The notes under the pieces were generated by a model. That model saw nothing but the letters and a program-made list of their open reading frames with translations, ran no database searches and had not been told where the DNA came from. The translations under genes and the position numbers were made by a program. Positions 17,631 through 26,186 of a stretch of DNA of 54,475 bases are shown piece by piece. Origin of the DNA: Bacteroidaceae bacterium. Lineage in GTDB: Bacteria; Bacteroidota; Bacteroidia; Bacteroidales; Bacteroidaceae. The DNA is taken from the NCBI GenBank assembly GCA_017451645.1, contig JAFTNZ010000026.1, forward strand, positions 1 through 54,475, written 5' to 3'. The stretch's first letter is position 1, and each line of letters begins with the position of its first letter.

Positions 17631-17999
17631 TCAATACTGTCGCCATCGGGACCTGCCAAAACGATGTTTCTTTGATATACGGGCAAGCGCTTTCAAATCC
17701 TCATTCTCACGCTGAAGTTCCTGTAGATTATGCAGAGCCTCATTCAATTGATTGGTCAAAGAAAGAACCAGAGCATTCAAACGCTTCTGTTCTGAGTTAG
17801 CCTGTTTCAATTCATCCTTGATTCCTGCAATCTGTTCCAACAAGTCTTTATGTCGGGTATCCTTTTGCTGAATCTGCTCGAACAGGAACTGTATGTAACG
17901 ACTCATTTCTTCGGGACTCATACCTTCGGACGGATTATAGGACTTTGGAGGCATTGATTCCAATCCTTTGGCTCCCCTTTGGTTTTGTAGAGAAACCAT
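17631..17999 (-). pseudogene. IS66-family transposase (TnpC) N-terminal fragment
   Basis: This 122-residue open frame has the N-terminal helical region of IS66 transposases. There is a long heptad-like coiled coil (FLFEQIQQKDTRHKDLLEQI... to ...NLQELQRENEDLKALARI), followed by a KKHRFGRS segment that corresponds to the 'RFG' box before the zinc-binding domain. The frame stops soon after it, whereas a full transposase would run to about 500 residues. It is therefore a remnant. The natural start is uncertain: Met1 or the Met before PPKSYNPSE. Confidence 0.65.
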
Positions 18000-18435
18000 A
18001 ACTTTTCAAAATCACTATTGCTGTACATGATTACTAAATTTAAATGTACCGCAAAAGTAGCATAGTATGCATTTCTATACAGAATTATCGGTTTTACAAT
18101 TTATTCATCTGCAAAGTAACACAGTTTATTTCAAAAAAACAAAAAACTCCGTTTTTTTCGATTTCAACCGTATATTTGATTATTTACTGTAAGTGTCCAA
18201 TTTTGACATCCTTCAAGTTGTCTTTTCTACAAAAAGACACGCGAACCTCTCGCAAGCCTCTTTGTAGGTATCGAGGCTGCCGATGTCGAATCTTCCATTC
18301 CATATCGTTGTCTCGCACGAAAAGTAATTGCACTTACTTTGCCAATGGAGTATATATTACTTTGGCAATGAAGATATATCAAATGGCGGATGGAGTGCAT
18401 TGCTCCGAGAATGGGAGTTCACGAGCCGGAACGGG
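18000..18435. other. 435-bp non-coding stretch between IS66 fragment and upxY
   Basis: No convincing gene was found. It holds an IS66-end-like sequence at 18189-18214, and a 14-bp near-direct repeat TTACTTTGCCAATG / TTACTTTGGCAATG around 18335-18370. UpxZ, which usually follows UpxY, is missing. Confidence 0.5.
18189..18214 (+). repeat. IS66-end-like sequence, diverged third copy
   Basis: The sequence GTAAGTGTCCAATTTTGACA begins in the same orientation as copies A and B and shares their GTAAGYGTCC..TGACRTCC pattern. It supports the view that several IS66-type elements inserted and decayed between upxY and the capsule genes. Confidence 0.45.
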
Positions 18436-18981
18436 TCAACTGTTCTCTACGAGACGAATGTATTCAGGATTGACCTCCACACTGACGGCAAGGAGTCCGT
18501 GAAGCTCTACCAGCAGGCGCTTGGTTTTTGACCCCCGGGTAGTGACAAGAGTGCCTTCCTGTCCGTCGAGAGGGCCTCCGACAATGCGGATGCGGCGGTT
18601 GTACATCTGGGGAGTTATCTCCGAAGGGAGGAGGTACTGTGGTGACGGGGTGGCGGCAACAGCCCGCATGAAGCGGTCCATATCGGCATCGGGGACGGTC
18701 ATTGGTTGACACCAGCCGTGGCGGAGGTAATGGTATTGCAGGGTGCGTTCGCGTTCGACGATGGGGTCGAGACGCTCACGGCTGTCGCGGACAAAGAGCA
18801 GACTGGGGATGTAGGGTATCTCCACACGTTCCCGCTTGCCGCGGACGGTGACTACCTGCCATACTTTGGGAGTGAAGACAGTGAAACCTTGCGCTTCGAG
18901 CAACCTGTAGGCACGGTGCCGTGCATTCGATCGCTTGAGGTCGCGCATGACGAACCACTGTACGGGAGATTCGTTGTCCAT
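18436..18981 (-). CDS. UpxY-type transcription antiterminator (NusG paralogue)
   Basis: This 181-aa protein has a NusG N-terminal domain (VQWFVMRDLKRSNARHRAYRLLEAQGFTVFTP, then VEIPYIPSLLFVRDSRERLDPIVER). A KOW-like C-terminal segment follows: RIRIVGGPLDGQEGTLVTTRGSKTKRLLVELHG. Specialised NusG paralogues of this size at the head of Bacteroides capsule operons are UpxY proteins, which act on the 5' leader and let RNA polymerase read through the long polysaccharide operon. Here the capsule genes begin some 5.5 kb further on, separated by IS66, toxin-antitoxin and ATPase/DUF4276 genes. No upxZ follows. It may serve this locus by long read-through or act in trans elsewhere. Confidence 0.85.
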   Translation of the reverse strand: MDNESPVQWFVMRDLKRSNARHRAYRLLEAQGFTVFTPKVWQVVTVRGKRERVEIPYIPSLLFVRDSRERLDPIVERERTLQYHYLRHGWCQPMTVPDADMDRFMRAVAATPSPQYLLPSEITPQMYNRRIRIVGGPLDGQEGTLVTTRGSKTKRLLVELHGLLAVSVEVNPEYIRLVENS

Positions 18982-19468
18982 CGGACGGTATAGGATGTTC
19001 TTACTAATCCTGCAAGATGTGGCATTTATTTGCTTATCAAGCAGTTACGAAATAAAATTCAAAAGTTCGGAGATATTCTCCGTGAAAATTTTACCGACTG
19101 AAAAGGCAAGTATCCTGTCTGGTGACGGGATTTTTCAGTTATCGGACAAAATCGACGATGCAAAGATAATGTTTTTCACTGAATTTCGCGTTTTTTTTTT
19201 TTTGTTAACGATTGCGCGGGTGCGGTAACTGTTCTGCGATTCTTTTATTTTAAACGCAGAGGCGCGGAATTAGTGACTAGCGACTAGTGACTAGCGACTA
19301 GGGAGTAGTGGCTGGTGACTAGGGTCTAGTAACTGGTGACGCTGACAGGTGTGGATGATAAAATCTGTTAAATAATAGGTGCTTCCGAAGAAAATATATA
19401 CATTTGCACTATCTATTTATGTATAGGTGTATCAAAAGCATATTCATAAACTTTAAAAACAAACAGAT
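18982..19468. promoter_or_regulatory. upxY leader and promoter region, and pgm upstream region
   Basis: On the minus strand a TATCTTTG (-7 type) box lies at 19161-19168, which would give a leader of about 175 nt before upxY. Within that leader is a perfect 6-bp hairpin CGGAGA-TAT-TCTCCG (19068-19082). A run of 13 T is at 19191-19203. A TAG/GACTAG-rich low-complexity repeat spans 19271-19340. On the plus strand a TACATTTG box at 19399-19406 precedes the phosphohexomutase gene. No upstream -33 box is clear for either promoter, and no inverted repeats typical of an invertible capsule promoter were seen. Confidence 0.5.
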
Positions 19469-21214
19469 ATGGAAAATGAACAACTGATCAGAGAGGTGAC
19501 GGCGAAAGCCGAGAAGTGGCTGTCGCCTGCCTACGATGCTGAGACTCAGGCTGAAGTCCGCCGGATGCTTGCCAATGAAGACAAGACGGACCTCATTGAG
19601 GCTTTCTATAAAGACTTGGAATTCGGTACCGGAGGCCTGCGTGGCATCATGGGTGTAGGCAGCAACCGCATGAATATCTACACTGTGGGAGCCGCCACTC
19701 AGGGACTTTCCAACTATTTGAACAAGAATTTCAAGGATTTGGAGCAGATTTCGGTCTGCATCGGTCACGACTGCCGCAACAACAGCCGCCTGTTTGCCGA
19801 AATATCAGCTGATATCTTCTCGGCCAACGGTATTAAAGTGTATCTGTTCGATGATATGCGTCCCACACCGGAGATGTCGTTTGCCATCCGCCATTTGGGT
19901 TGCCAGAGTGGTATCATCCTCACGGCCAGCCACAATCCTAAGGAGTACAACGGATACAAGGCATATTGGGATGATGGCGCCCAGGTGCTCGCTCCACACG
20001 ACAAGGGCATCATCGATGAGGTGAACAAGATTGCTTCGGCAGCTGACATCAAGTTTGAGGGCAACAAAGAGCTCATCCAGATTATCGGTGAGGATGTGGA
20101 CAGCGTATATCTCGACAAGGTGCACGGCATCTCTATTGACCCCGAGGTAATCAAGCGTCAGAAAGACCTCAGCATTGTCTTCACACCCATCCACGGTACA
20201 GGCATGATGCTGGTTCCCCGTGCCTTGAAGCAATGGGGATTTGAGAATGTGCACTGCGTGCCCGAGCAGATGGTGAAGAGTGGAGATTTCCCCACTGTGA
20301 TTTCGCCTAACCCCGAGAATGCCGAAGCCCTCTCGATGGCTATCGAACTGGCCAAGAAGATTGATGCCGACATTGTGATGGCTACTGACCCCGATGCCGA
20401 CCGTGTGGGCATGGCCTGCAAGAACGACAAGGGTGAATGGGTGCTGGTGAACGGTAACCAGACGGCACTGATATTCCTATATTATATAATAAAGAACCGC
20501 AAGGCAATGGGCAAGATGAAGGATACTGACTTCATCGTGAAGACCATCGTCACCACCGAACTTATCAAGGCGGTGGCCGACAAAAACAACATTGAGATGC
20601 GCGACTGCTACACCGGATTCAAGTGGATTGCCCGCGAAATACGCCTGAGCGAAGGCAAACAGCAGTACATCGGTGGTGGTGAAGAGAGCTACGGTTTCTT
20701 GGCCGAAGACTTTGTGCGCGACAAGGATGCTGTGAGTGCCTGTACGCTGTTGGCCGAAATCTGCGCCTGGGCCAAGGATCAGGGCAAGACCCTCTACGAT
20801 GTGCTGATGGAAATATACGTAGAGTATGGCTTCTCGAAAGAGATGGCTGTGAGTGTGACCAAGCCCGGAAAGAGCGGTGCAGAAGAAATCAAGGCTATGA
20901 TGGAGAACTTCCGTGCCAATCCGCCGAAGGAATTGGGTGGCTCGCCTGTGGTGCTTGCCAAAGACTTCAAGACCCTGAAAGCTACCGATGGGGAGGGGAA
21001 TGTGACAGACTTGGTGATGCCGGAGACAAGCAACGTGCTGCAGTACTTCACTGCCGACGGCAGCAAGGTGTCGGTGCGTCCTTCAGGAACCGAACCCAAG
21101 ATAAAATTCTATATGGAGGCCAAGGGCGAGATGGGGTGTGCCAAATGCTATGCCAGCGCCAATGCTGCTGCTGAAGCAAAGATGGAGGCCATCAAGAAGT
21201 CGCTTGGCATCTGA
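19469..21214 (+). CDS. phospho-sugar mutase (phosphoglucomutase/phosphomannomutase family)
   Basis: This 581-aa enzyme has the four alpha-D-phosphohexomutase landmarks. The phosphoserine loop is TASHNP (Ser154), the metal loop is DPDADR, the sugar-binding loop is GGGEES, and the phosphate-binding loop near the C-terminus is RPSGTEPK. Length and N-terminus match the PgcA/GlmM-like phosphoglucomutases of Bacteroidetes that interconvert hexose 1- and 6-phosphates. These feed NDP-sugar synthesis for cell envelope and capsule. It is divergent from upxY and has its own -7 box at 19399. Codon use is that of the chromosomal genes, richer in GC than the capsule block. Confidence 0.93.
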   Translation: MENEQLIREVTAKAEKWLSPAYDAETQAEVRRMLANEDKTDLIEAFYKDLEFGTGGLRGIMGVGSNRMNIYTVGAATQGLSNYLNKNFKDLEQISVCIGHDCRNNSRLFAEISADIFSANGIKVYLFDDMRPTPEMSFAIRHLGCQSGIILTASHNPKEYNGYKAYWDDGAQVLAPHDKGIIDEVNKIASAADIKFEGNKELIQIIGEDVDSVYLDKVHGISIDPEVIKRQKDLSIVFTPIHGTGMMLVPRALKQWGFENVHCVPEQMVKSGDFPTVISPNPENAEALSMAIELAKKIDADIVMATDPDADRVGMACKNDKGEWVLVNGNQTALIFLYYIIKNRKAMGKMKDTDFIVKTIVTTELIKAVADKNNIEMRDCYTGFKWIAREIRLSEGKQQYIGGGEESYGFLAEDFVRDKDAVSACTLLAEICAWAKDQGKTLYDVLMEIYVEYGFSKEMAVSVTKPGKSGAEEIKAMMENFRANPPKELGGSPVVLAKDFKTLKATDGEGNVTDLVMPETSNVLQYFTADGSKVSVRPSGTEPKIKFYMEAKGEMGCAKCYASANAAAEAKMEAIKKSLGI

Positions 21215-21238
21215 CAAGAGAATCGGACAACTATTTCG

Positions 21239-21295
21239 GGTGCGGATTATGCGGACGGCACGGATGGGACCGGGCAAGTCGGTGTAATCCGCACC
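21239..21295. repeat. 11-bp inverted repeat between pgm-like gene and rmuC-like gene
   Basis: GGTGCGGATTA (21239-21249) pairs with TAATCCGCACC (21285-21295) across a 35-nt loop. The core GCGGATTA/TAATCCGC recurs at 40418-40473. It may act as a terminator or be part of a repeat family. Confidence 0.6.
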
Positions 21296-21342
21296 GTGTA
21301 GAAGGATAACACTTCAGGTAACGGGGTGAAGAGGGAGTAACT

Positions 21343-22806
21343 ATGGAACTATATATCGTGTTGGCTGTAGTGGGGACTGCCGTGATGGCGGTAGTGGGCT
21401 ACATAGCCGGAAGAAGGCAAGGTGGAGGAAACAGGGAAGATGCCGGAAAAATGGCGGCTCTGGAAGCTAAGGTGGCAGAACTCAGTGGCAGGAACACCAC
21501 ACTGGAGAACCAGATAGGCAACTACATCAACGAAGTGAAAGAGCTGACTGCAGAGCGGGATGTGCAGCGGAGCAAGGCTGAAAATGCAACGAAACAGCTG
21601 GAGGAGAACCGCAAGCAGGCCGAGGCCTTCTATGAGAAACAGTTGGCCCAAGTGAAAGAGACGGCTGAGAAACAGTTGGAGGCACTGCGCGAAATGAACA
21701 AAAAGCAGGTGGAGGCGCAGCTGGCACTGATCAAGGAGCAGATGAAAGCTACCTCGGAGACGGTGCTGAAGGCCCGACAGGAGGAACTGGGAGAGAAGAA
21801 TGTGGAGCAGGTGTCTAAAATCATAGACCCGTTGCAGCAAAGCCTGAAACTGATGAAAGAGGCATTGAACGACTCGAAAGAGAAACATCAGGAGGCACTG
21901 CACAAACTGGATGCCACCATACAAGCCAATATGCAGAACAGCACCAGATTGGGAGAAACTGCCGAAAGACTGACCCGGGCTCTGACCGGAGAGGTGAAGG
22001 TGCAGGGAAACTTTGGGGAACTGAAGCTGAAACAGCTGTTGGAAGACCTGGGGCTGAAAGACGGCGAGCAGTATTCCTCACAGGAACATTTGCGGGATGC
22101 CTTGGGCAAATTGGTGAAAGATGATGATGGCAAAGGGCTGATTCCTGACTTTGTGCTGCATTTTCCGAATAACAGGGATGTGGTGGTGGATTCGAAAGTA
22201 TCTTTTACGGCATACGAGAAATATGTCAATGCACAAGACCCCGTGGAGCAGACACAGTACTTGAAAGAACACCTGACCAGCGTCAGGGCACAGGTGGACC
22301 GTCTGGCAAGGAAGGACTACAGCAAGTATCTGAAGGAGGGATACAACAAGCTGAACTTCGTGATCATGTACATCCACACGGAAGGAGCACTCAATCTGGC
22401 TTTGCAGAACGACAGTGCACTTTGGCGGGAAGCCTATAACAAGGGGGTGCTGGTGTTAGGGCCACAGACTATGTACATGAACCTGCGTATCTTGGAACTG
22501 ATGTGGACACAGGTGCGCCAGCTGAAGAATCAGGAGGAGATGATGAAGGCTGCCAACCAGATAATTGACCGGACACAGGACTTTGCCAGCCGATTCGGTG
22601 AGGTGGAAAACAAGATGAAGGAGACAGTCAAAAGCATGGACAAACTGAAGATAACGACCTCTGACAGCGGGGCAAGCATCATCACTGCTGCCCGGAATCT
22701 GCTGAAAGCCGGTGGCAGAGAGAACAAGAAGAAGAAGAGTATAGAAGAGATGGAGGCTCCGATGTTCATCGACTCGGACGAGTCGCAGCTGATGGGGCTG
22801 GAATGA
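21343..22806 (+). CDS. rmuC: RmuC-family DNA recombination protein
   Basis: This 487-aa protein has one N-terminal membrane anchor (residues 1-22), a long coiled coil to about residue 190, and the RmuC domain from about 200 to 430 (QGNFGELKLKQLLEDLGLKDGEQY, LIPDFVLHFPNNRDVVVDSKVSFTAYEKY, VIMYIHTEGALNLALQND). RmuC is a predicted endonuclease-fold protein that limits inversions at short inverted repeats in Escherichia coli. The start ATG at 21343 places the membrane segment at the exact N-terminus, as in the family. An FtsB-like gene follows after 34 bp. Confidence 0.92.
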   Translation: MELYIVLAVVGTAVMAVVGYIAGRRQGGGNREDAGKMAALEAKVAELSGRNTTLENQIGNYINEVKELTAERDVQRSKAENATKQLEENRKQAEAFYEKQLAQVKETAEKQLEALREMNKKQVEAQLALIKEQMKATSETVLKARQEELGEKNVEQVSKIIDPLQQSLKLMKEALNDSKEKHQEALHKLDATIQANMQNSTRLGETAERLTRALTGEVKVQGNFGELKLKQLLEDLGLKDGEQYSSQEHLRDALGKLVKDDDGKGLIPDFVLHFPNNRDVVVDSKVSFTAYEKYVNAQDPVEQTQYLKEHLTSVRAQVDRLARKDYSKYLKEGYNKLNFVIMYIHTEGALNLALQNDSALWREAYNKGVLVLGPQTMYMNLRILELMWTQVRQLKNQEEMMKAANQIIDRTQDFASRFGEVENKMKETVKSMDKLKITTSDSGASIITAARNLLKAGGRENKKKKSIEEMEAPMFIDSDESQLMGLE

Positions 22807-22840
22807 TAAAAGAATGAAGTACCTGTTTATAAACTGATTT

Positions 22841-23137
22841 ATGGAGAAGTTGCAGACAATATGGACTTTTGTCCGCCGCCACAAGTATGCTGTGGTGACA
22901 ATCTTTTTTCTGTGCATTATCGGGGTGTTTGATGAAAACAGCCTGATGCGTCGGGCCGTGCACAAGCGTGAGATTGCTACCTTGAAAGAGGAGATAAAGC
23001 ACTATACCCTCCGCTACGAGGAGGACACCCGCAAGCTGAACGAACTGAACAGCAATCCGGAGGCAATAGAAAAGATAGCCCGGGAGAAGTATTTGATGAA
23101 GGAAGCGGATGAAGATGTGTTCATCTTTGAAGAATGA
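22841..23137 (+). CDS. FtsB/DivIC-like septum formation initiator
   Basis: This is a 98-aa protein with the FtsB layout. A short cytoplasmic tail and one transmembrane helix (YAVVTIFFLCIIGVFDENS, about residues 16-34) precede a periplasmic coiled coil (REIATLKEEIKHYTLRYEEDTRKLNELNSN). The signature IEKIAREKYLMKEADEDVF follows. It should join the FtsL/FtsQ complex at the division septum. It is co-oriented with the RmuC-like gene and with the membrane protein at 23145. Confidence 0.9.
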   Translation: MEKLQTIWTFVRRHKYAVVTIFFLCIIGVFDENSLMRRAVHKREIATLKEEIKHYTLRYEEDTRKLNELNSNPEAIEKIAREKYLMKEADEDVFIFEE

Positions 23138-23144
23138 TGGGAAT

Positions 23145-23477
23145 ATGGTGAAGAAGATGAATGCTAAAGTCTGTGGGGCAGTGATGATGGCGGGTGCCTT
23201 GTTGCTGTTGGCTGGTGCCGGACTGATGGTGACCGAATGGGGAGGTGCGCCCTATCTCTATTGTGCGGGTGCTCTGATGTTTGCTGCCATGCAGCTGGCA
23301 GACCGCTATGAAGGGGACGACCTGGTGATGAAACGGCTGCGACGCCAGCAACTGTTAGGGGCTTTGATGCTGTTGGTGACGGGAGTAATGATGTTTGTGG
23401 AGCGTCACAACGGGTGGATTGCTACACTGAGCATCGCTGCTGTGCTTGAACTCTACACGGCTTTCAGAATGAAATGA
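23145..23477 (+). CDS. small membrane protein of unknown function
   Basis: This 110-aa protein has four hydrophobic stretches (CGAVMMAGALLLLAGAGLMV; YLYCAGALMFAAMQLA; LLGALMLLVTGVMMFV; IATLSIAAVLELYTAF) with short polar linkers including MKRLRRQQ. The start is placed at ATG 23145, just after the FtsB-like stop; the longer frame from 23109 overlaps that gene and has no family-like sequence. Its position after an FtsB-like gene is usual in Bacteroidales genomes. No function is known to me. Confidence 0.65.
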   Translation: MVKKMNAKVCGAVMMAGALLLLAGAGLMVTEWGGAPYLYCAGALMFAAMQLADRYEGDDLVMKRLRRQQLLGALMLLVTGVMMFVERHNGWIATLSIAAVLELYTAFRMK

Positions 23478-23482
23478 GGTGT

Positions 23483-24079
23483 TTACAGGCCGGCATTGAT
23501 GCTGTCTATATAGTCGAGTACCTCGTGGCGACCGGTGCGTTTTTCGGAGGAGGTGATGAATATCGGGGGAAGTTCCTCCCATTGTTGCAGAAGAGTCTGC
23601 CGGTAAATCTCCACATTGGATTTGACCTTACCACCGGACAGCTTGTCTGCTTTGGTGAATATGATACTGAAAGGAATACCGTTCTCTCCCAACCATCCGA
23701 TGAACTCCAAATCAATCTTTTGGGGTGACAACCGGCTGTCAAGGAGGACAAACAGCGAAGTCATCTGGTTGCGGTTGAGAATATAGTCTTCGATAATCTC
23801 CTTTATTTTTTCCTGTTGCTTCTTTCCCCGTTGGGCATAACCATATCCGGGCAAATCGACCAAATACCATTGCTCATTGATGAGAAAATGGTTGATGAGG
23901 AGCGTTTTGCCTGGTGTGCTCGATGTCATAGCCAGCTTGTTGTTGCGTGTGAGCATGTTGATGAGACTGCTTTTCCCAACGTTGGACCGTCCGATGAAAG
24001 CATATTCCGGCCTGTTGTCTTGGGGGCATTTGGCCGCTTGCGTGTTGCTGATGATGAATCGTGCGCTGGTTATTTCCAT
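23483..24079 (-). CDS. engB: ribosome biogenesis GTPase EngB/YsxC
   Basis: This 198-aa GTPase has G1 GRSNVGKS (residues 30-37), G3 DLPGYGYA (75-82), G4 TKAD (142-145) and a C-terminal TSSEK G5-like motif. It helps assemble the large ribosomal subunit and is usually essential. The start is set at ATG 24077-24079 (METTSA-like MEITSARF); the open frame goes on upstream through an intergenic palindrome. It converges with the small membrane protein gene, whose stop lies only 5 bp away. Confidence 0.93.
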   Translation of the reverse strand: MEITSARFIISNTQAAKCPQDNRPEYAFIGRSNVGKSSLINMLTRNNKLAMTSSTPGKTLLINHFLINEQWYLVDLPGYGYAQRGKKQQEKIKEIIEDYILNRNQMTSLFVLLDSRLSPQKIDLEFIGWLGENGIPFSIIFTKADKLSGGKVKSNVEIYRQTLLQQWEELPPIFITSSEKRTGRHEVLDYIDSINAGL

Positions 24080-24097
24080 AGTCTTTTTTAAAATTGG

Positions 24098-24149
24098 TGA
24101 TTCATGATTGGTGATTATCGGGGGATGGAAAATCACCAATCATGAATCA
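24098..24149. terminator. 19-bp perfect inverted repeat between pheS and engB
   Basis: TGATTCATGATTGGTGATT (24098-24116) pairs with its exact reverse complement at 24131-24149 across a 14-nt loop. Read on the minus strand after pheS, the stem is followed by a short TTTT. It may end or attenuate pheS transcription before engB. The left arm also contains a direct repeat of ATTGGTGATT. Confidence 0.6.
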
Positions 24150-24158
24150 TACGGGTCA

Positions 24159-25178
24159 TCAGTTTGCTGCCTCAAACTCCTTGAGGAACCGGATGTCATT
24201 TTCAGAGAACATGCGGAGGTCTTTTACCTGATACTTGAGGTTGGTGATACGTTCGATGCCCATACCCAATGCATAACCGGAATAGACCTTGCTGTCGATG
24301 CCGTTGGCTTCGAGAACATTGGGGTCAACCATACCACATCCGAGGATTTCCACCCATCCGGTGTGCTTGCAGAAGGCACATCCCTTGCCACCACAGATGT
24401 TGCAGCTGATGTCCATCTCTGCTGAAGGTTCGGTAAAGGGGAAGTAGGAGGGGCGCAGACGGATTTTCGTGTCGTTGCCGAACATCTCCTTAGCGAAGAG
24501 CAGGAGCACCTGCTTGAGGTCGGTGAAAGAGACCTGCTTGTCGATATAGAGTGCCTCTACCTGATGGAAGAAGCAGTGTGCGCGATAGCTGATGGCCTCG
24601 TTGCGATAGACACGTCCCGGACAGATGATGCGGATGGGAGGCTGTGAAGTCTCCATCACACGGCTCTGCACGGAGGAGGTGTGTGTGCGCAGGATGATGT
24701 CGGGGTGTGCTTCGATGAAGAAGGTGTCCTGCATGTCGCGGGCAGGGTGATCTTCTGCAAAATTCATGGAAGAGAACACATGCCAGTCGTCTTCGATTTC
24801 AGGTCCTTCGGCCAATGAAAAGCCGAGACGGGAAAAGATGTCCACAATCTCGTTCTTTACGATGGACAGCGGATGTCGTGTGCCCAATCCGATGGGGTAG
24901 GCTGTGCGTGTCAGATCCAGTTCGTTGTTACCTGTCTCCTGATTGGCAAAATTCTCCTTCAGCGAGTTGATGCGCTCCTGTGCCTTGTTCTTCAGTTCGT
25001 TAAGGCGCATACCCACCTCCTTTTTCTGTTCGGCAGGGACATTGCGGAAGTCGGTCATCAATTCGTTGATGGCTCCTTTCTTGCTCAGGTATTTGATGCG
25101 GAGTGCCTCCAGTTCTTCGGCATTTCCGGCACTCAGATTTTCGATTTCGGTGAGCAGTTGCTCTATTTTTGCTATCAT
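24159..25178 (-). CDS. pheS: phenylalanine-tRNA ligase alpha subunit
   Basis: This 339-aa class II synthetase subunit starts at ATG 25176-25178. The N-terminal coiled-coil tRNA-binding arm (EQLLTEIENLSAGNAEELEALRIKYLSKKGAI) is present. Motif 2 reads PGRVYRNEAISYRAHCFFHQVEALY, and motif 3 reads GYALGMGIERITNLKY. A CNICGGKGCAFC insert gives a zinc-ribbon-like cysteine set, as in many Bacteroidetes PheS proteins. It charges tRNA-Phe together with PheT, which is not in this window. Its promoter is the TAACTTTG box at 25219-25226. Confidence 0.95.
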   Translation of the reverse strand: MIAKIEQLLTEIENLSAGNAEELEALRIKYLSKKGAINELMTDFRNVPAEQKKEVGMRLNELKNKAQERINSLKENFANQETGNNELDLTRTAYPIGLGTRHPLSIVKNEIVDIFSRLGFSLAEGPEIEDDWHVFSSMNFAEDHPARDMQDTFFIEAHPDIILRTHTSSVQSRVMETSQPPIRIICPGRVYRNEAISYRAHCFFHQVEALYIDKQVSFTDLKQVLLLFAKEMFGNDTKIRLRPSYFPFTEPSAEMDISCNICGGKGCAFCKHTGWVEILGCGMVDPNVLEANGIDSKVYSGYALGMGIERITNLKYQVKDLRMFSENDIRFLKEFEAAN

Positions 25179-25218
25179 ATGTGAAACGTTTTTTATTCTC
25201 AAAGGTGTAAAAACGCTG

Positions 25219-25257
25219 CAAAGTTAACCATTAAAACCGAAAAAAGAGTTACTTTTG
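25219..25257. promoter_or_regulatory. divergent promoter pair for pheS (minus) and the DUF4348 lipoprotein (plus)
   Basis: The minus strand reads TAACTTTG at 25226-25219, and the plus strand TACTTTTG at 25250-25257. Both match the Bacteroidetes -7 box TAnnTTTG. No clear -33 TTTG was seen for either. Confidence 0.5.
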
Positions 25258-25284
25258 CGGATAATTTTAAAAATGAGTCCAGCG

Positions 25285-26151
25285 ATGCGATGTATTGAGA
25301 AAATGAACGGCTTCGTCAGCGCCTGTGCGATACTGCTCTTTTTAGTCTCTTGTGCGGGAGAAAAGGGGGGGAGACAACGTGTGGAAACATCTCCTGCAGA
25401 AACGGAAGTGATGACAGACACCCTTCTGGCTGAGGAAGAGGAGTGGTTTGAGGCGGTGGAGCGGAAATCTGCAGCCGACGGTCTGTTTGAGGACTTTCTG
25501 CTCAACTTTTCGACTGACAGCAGTTTTCAGTGTCAACGGGTAGTTTTCCCACTATCTCTGGTAGGGGGTGAAGCGGGCAGGCAGGTCTTGCCGGAAGAAT
25601 GGATGAGCACCTCCCCGTTCAACGGATTGGAAAGCTATGTCACGCTCTATGACAGTGAAGAGGAACTGGAAATGGAGAAAGACACTTCGCTGCAGACCGT
25701 AGAGGTGGAGTATATCCATGCGACAGGAGAGAGAGTCTGCAGCTACGATTTTGTCCGCAAAGAGAACCGGTGGAACCTTACAGGCATCAAAGAACACGCG
25801 TTGTCGGAGTATGCCAACGGTGAATTTGTCAGTTTTTTGCTGCAATTTGTCAGCGACAGTCTGTTCCAGAGCCGCCATGTCAGCGATCCTTTGTCCATTG
25901 CCACCATCGATCCGGAAGACGACTTCAATATACTGGAAGCGACAATAGATGCCGAACAGTGGGCCTCCTTTGCACCGCCCATGCCCGGAGGGGGACTGGT
26001 AAACATCAACTATGGGCAACGTTGCCGGAAAAGAGCCGGGATGAAAATCGTGATGTTGAAGGGAGTAGGTAACGGATATTGTAATGCGCTTTATTTCCGC
26101 AAGCATGGCGACAGATGGATGTTGACACGCTATGAAGATGTGGGAAATTGA
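25285..26151 (+). CDS. DUF4348-like lipoprotein
   Basis: The predicted protein has 288 aa. The signal peptide ends in the lipobox LVSC, after which lipidation and outer-membrane sorting are expected. The mature part is acidic and contains two similar halves: FSTDSSFQCQRVVFPLSL and FVSDSLFQSRHVSDPLSI, each followed by a tryptophan-rich segment. That is a duplicated fold typical of DUF4348 proteins in Bacteroides. The start codon is uncertain. Met codons at 25273, 25285 and 25303 are possible; 25285 gives a positively charged n-region, and 25273 would leave a very short leader after the -7 box at 25250. Confidence 0.7.
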   Translation: MRCIEKMNGFVSACAILLFLVSCAGEKGGRQRVETSPAETEVMTDTLLAEEEEWFEAVERKSAADGLFEDFLLNFSTDSSFQCQRVVFPLSLVGGEAGRQVLPEEWMSTSPFNGLESYVTLYDSEEELEMEKDTSLQTVEVEYIHATGERVCSYDFVRKENRWNLTGIKEHALSEYANGEFVSFLLQFVSDSLFQSRHVSDPLSIATIDPEDDFNILEATIDAEQWASFAPPMPGGGLVNINYGQRCRKRAGMKIVMLKGVGNGYCNALYFRKHGDRWMLTRYEDVGN

Positions 26152-26186
26152 TGATATATAATAATAGGTATAATACAGGTGAGAGA

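Noticed and set aside
18982-19468. Invertible capsule promoter
   Set aside because: No inverted-repeat pair flanking the promoter was found in the upxY upstream region, and no invertase gene is in the window.
23109-23144. Longer start for the small membrane protein
   Set aside because: It overlaps the FtsB-like coding sequence in another frame and does not look like the start of a membrane protein.
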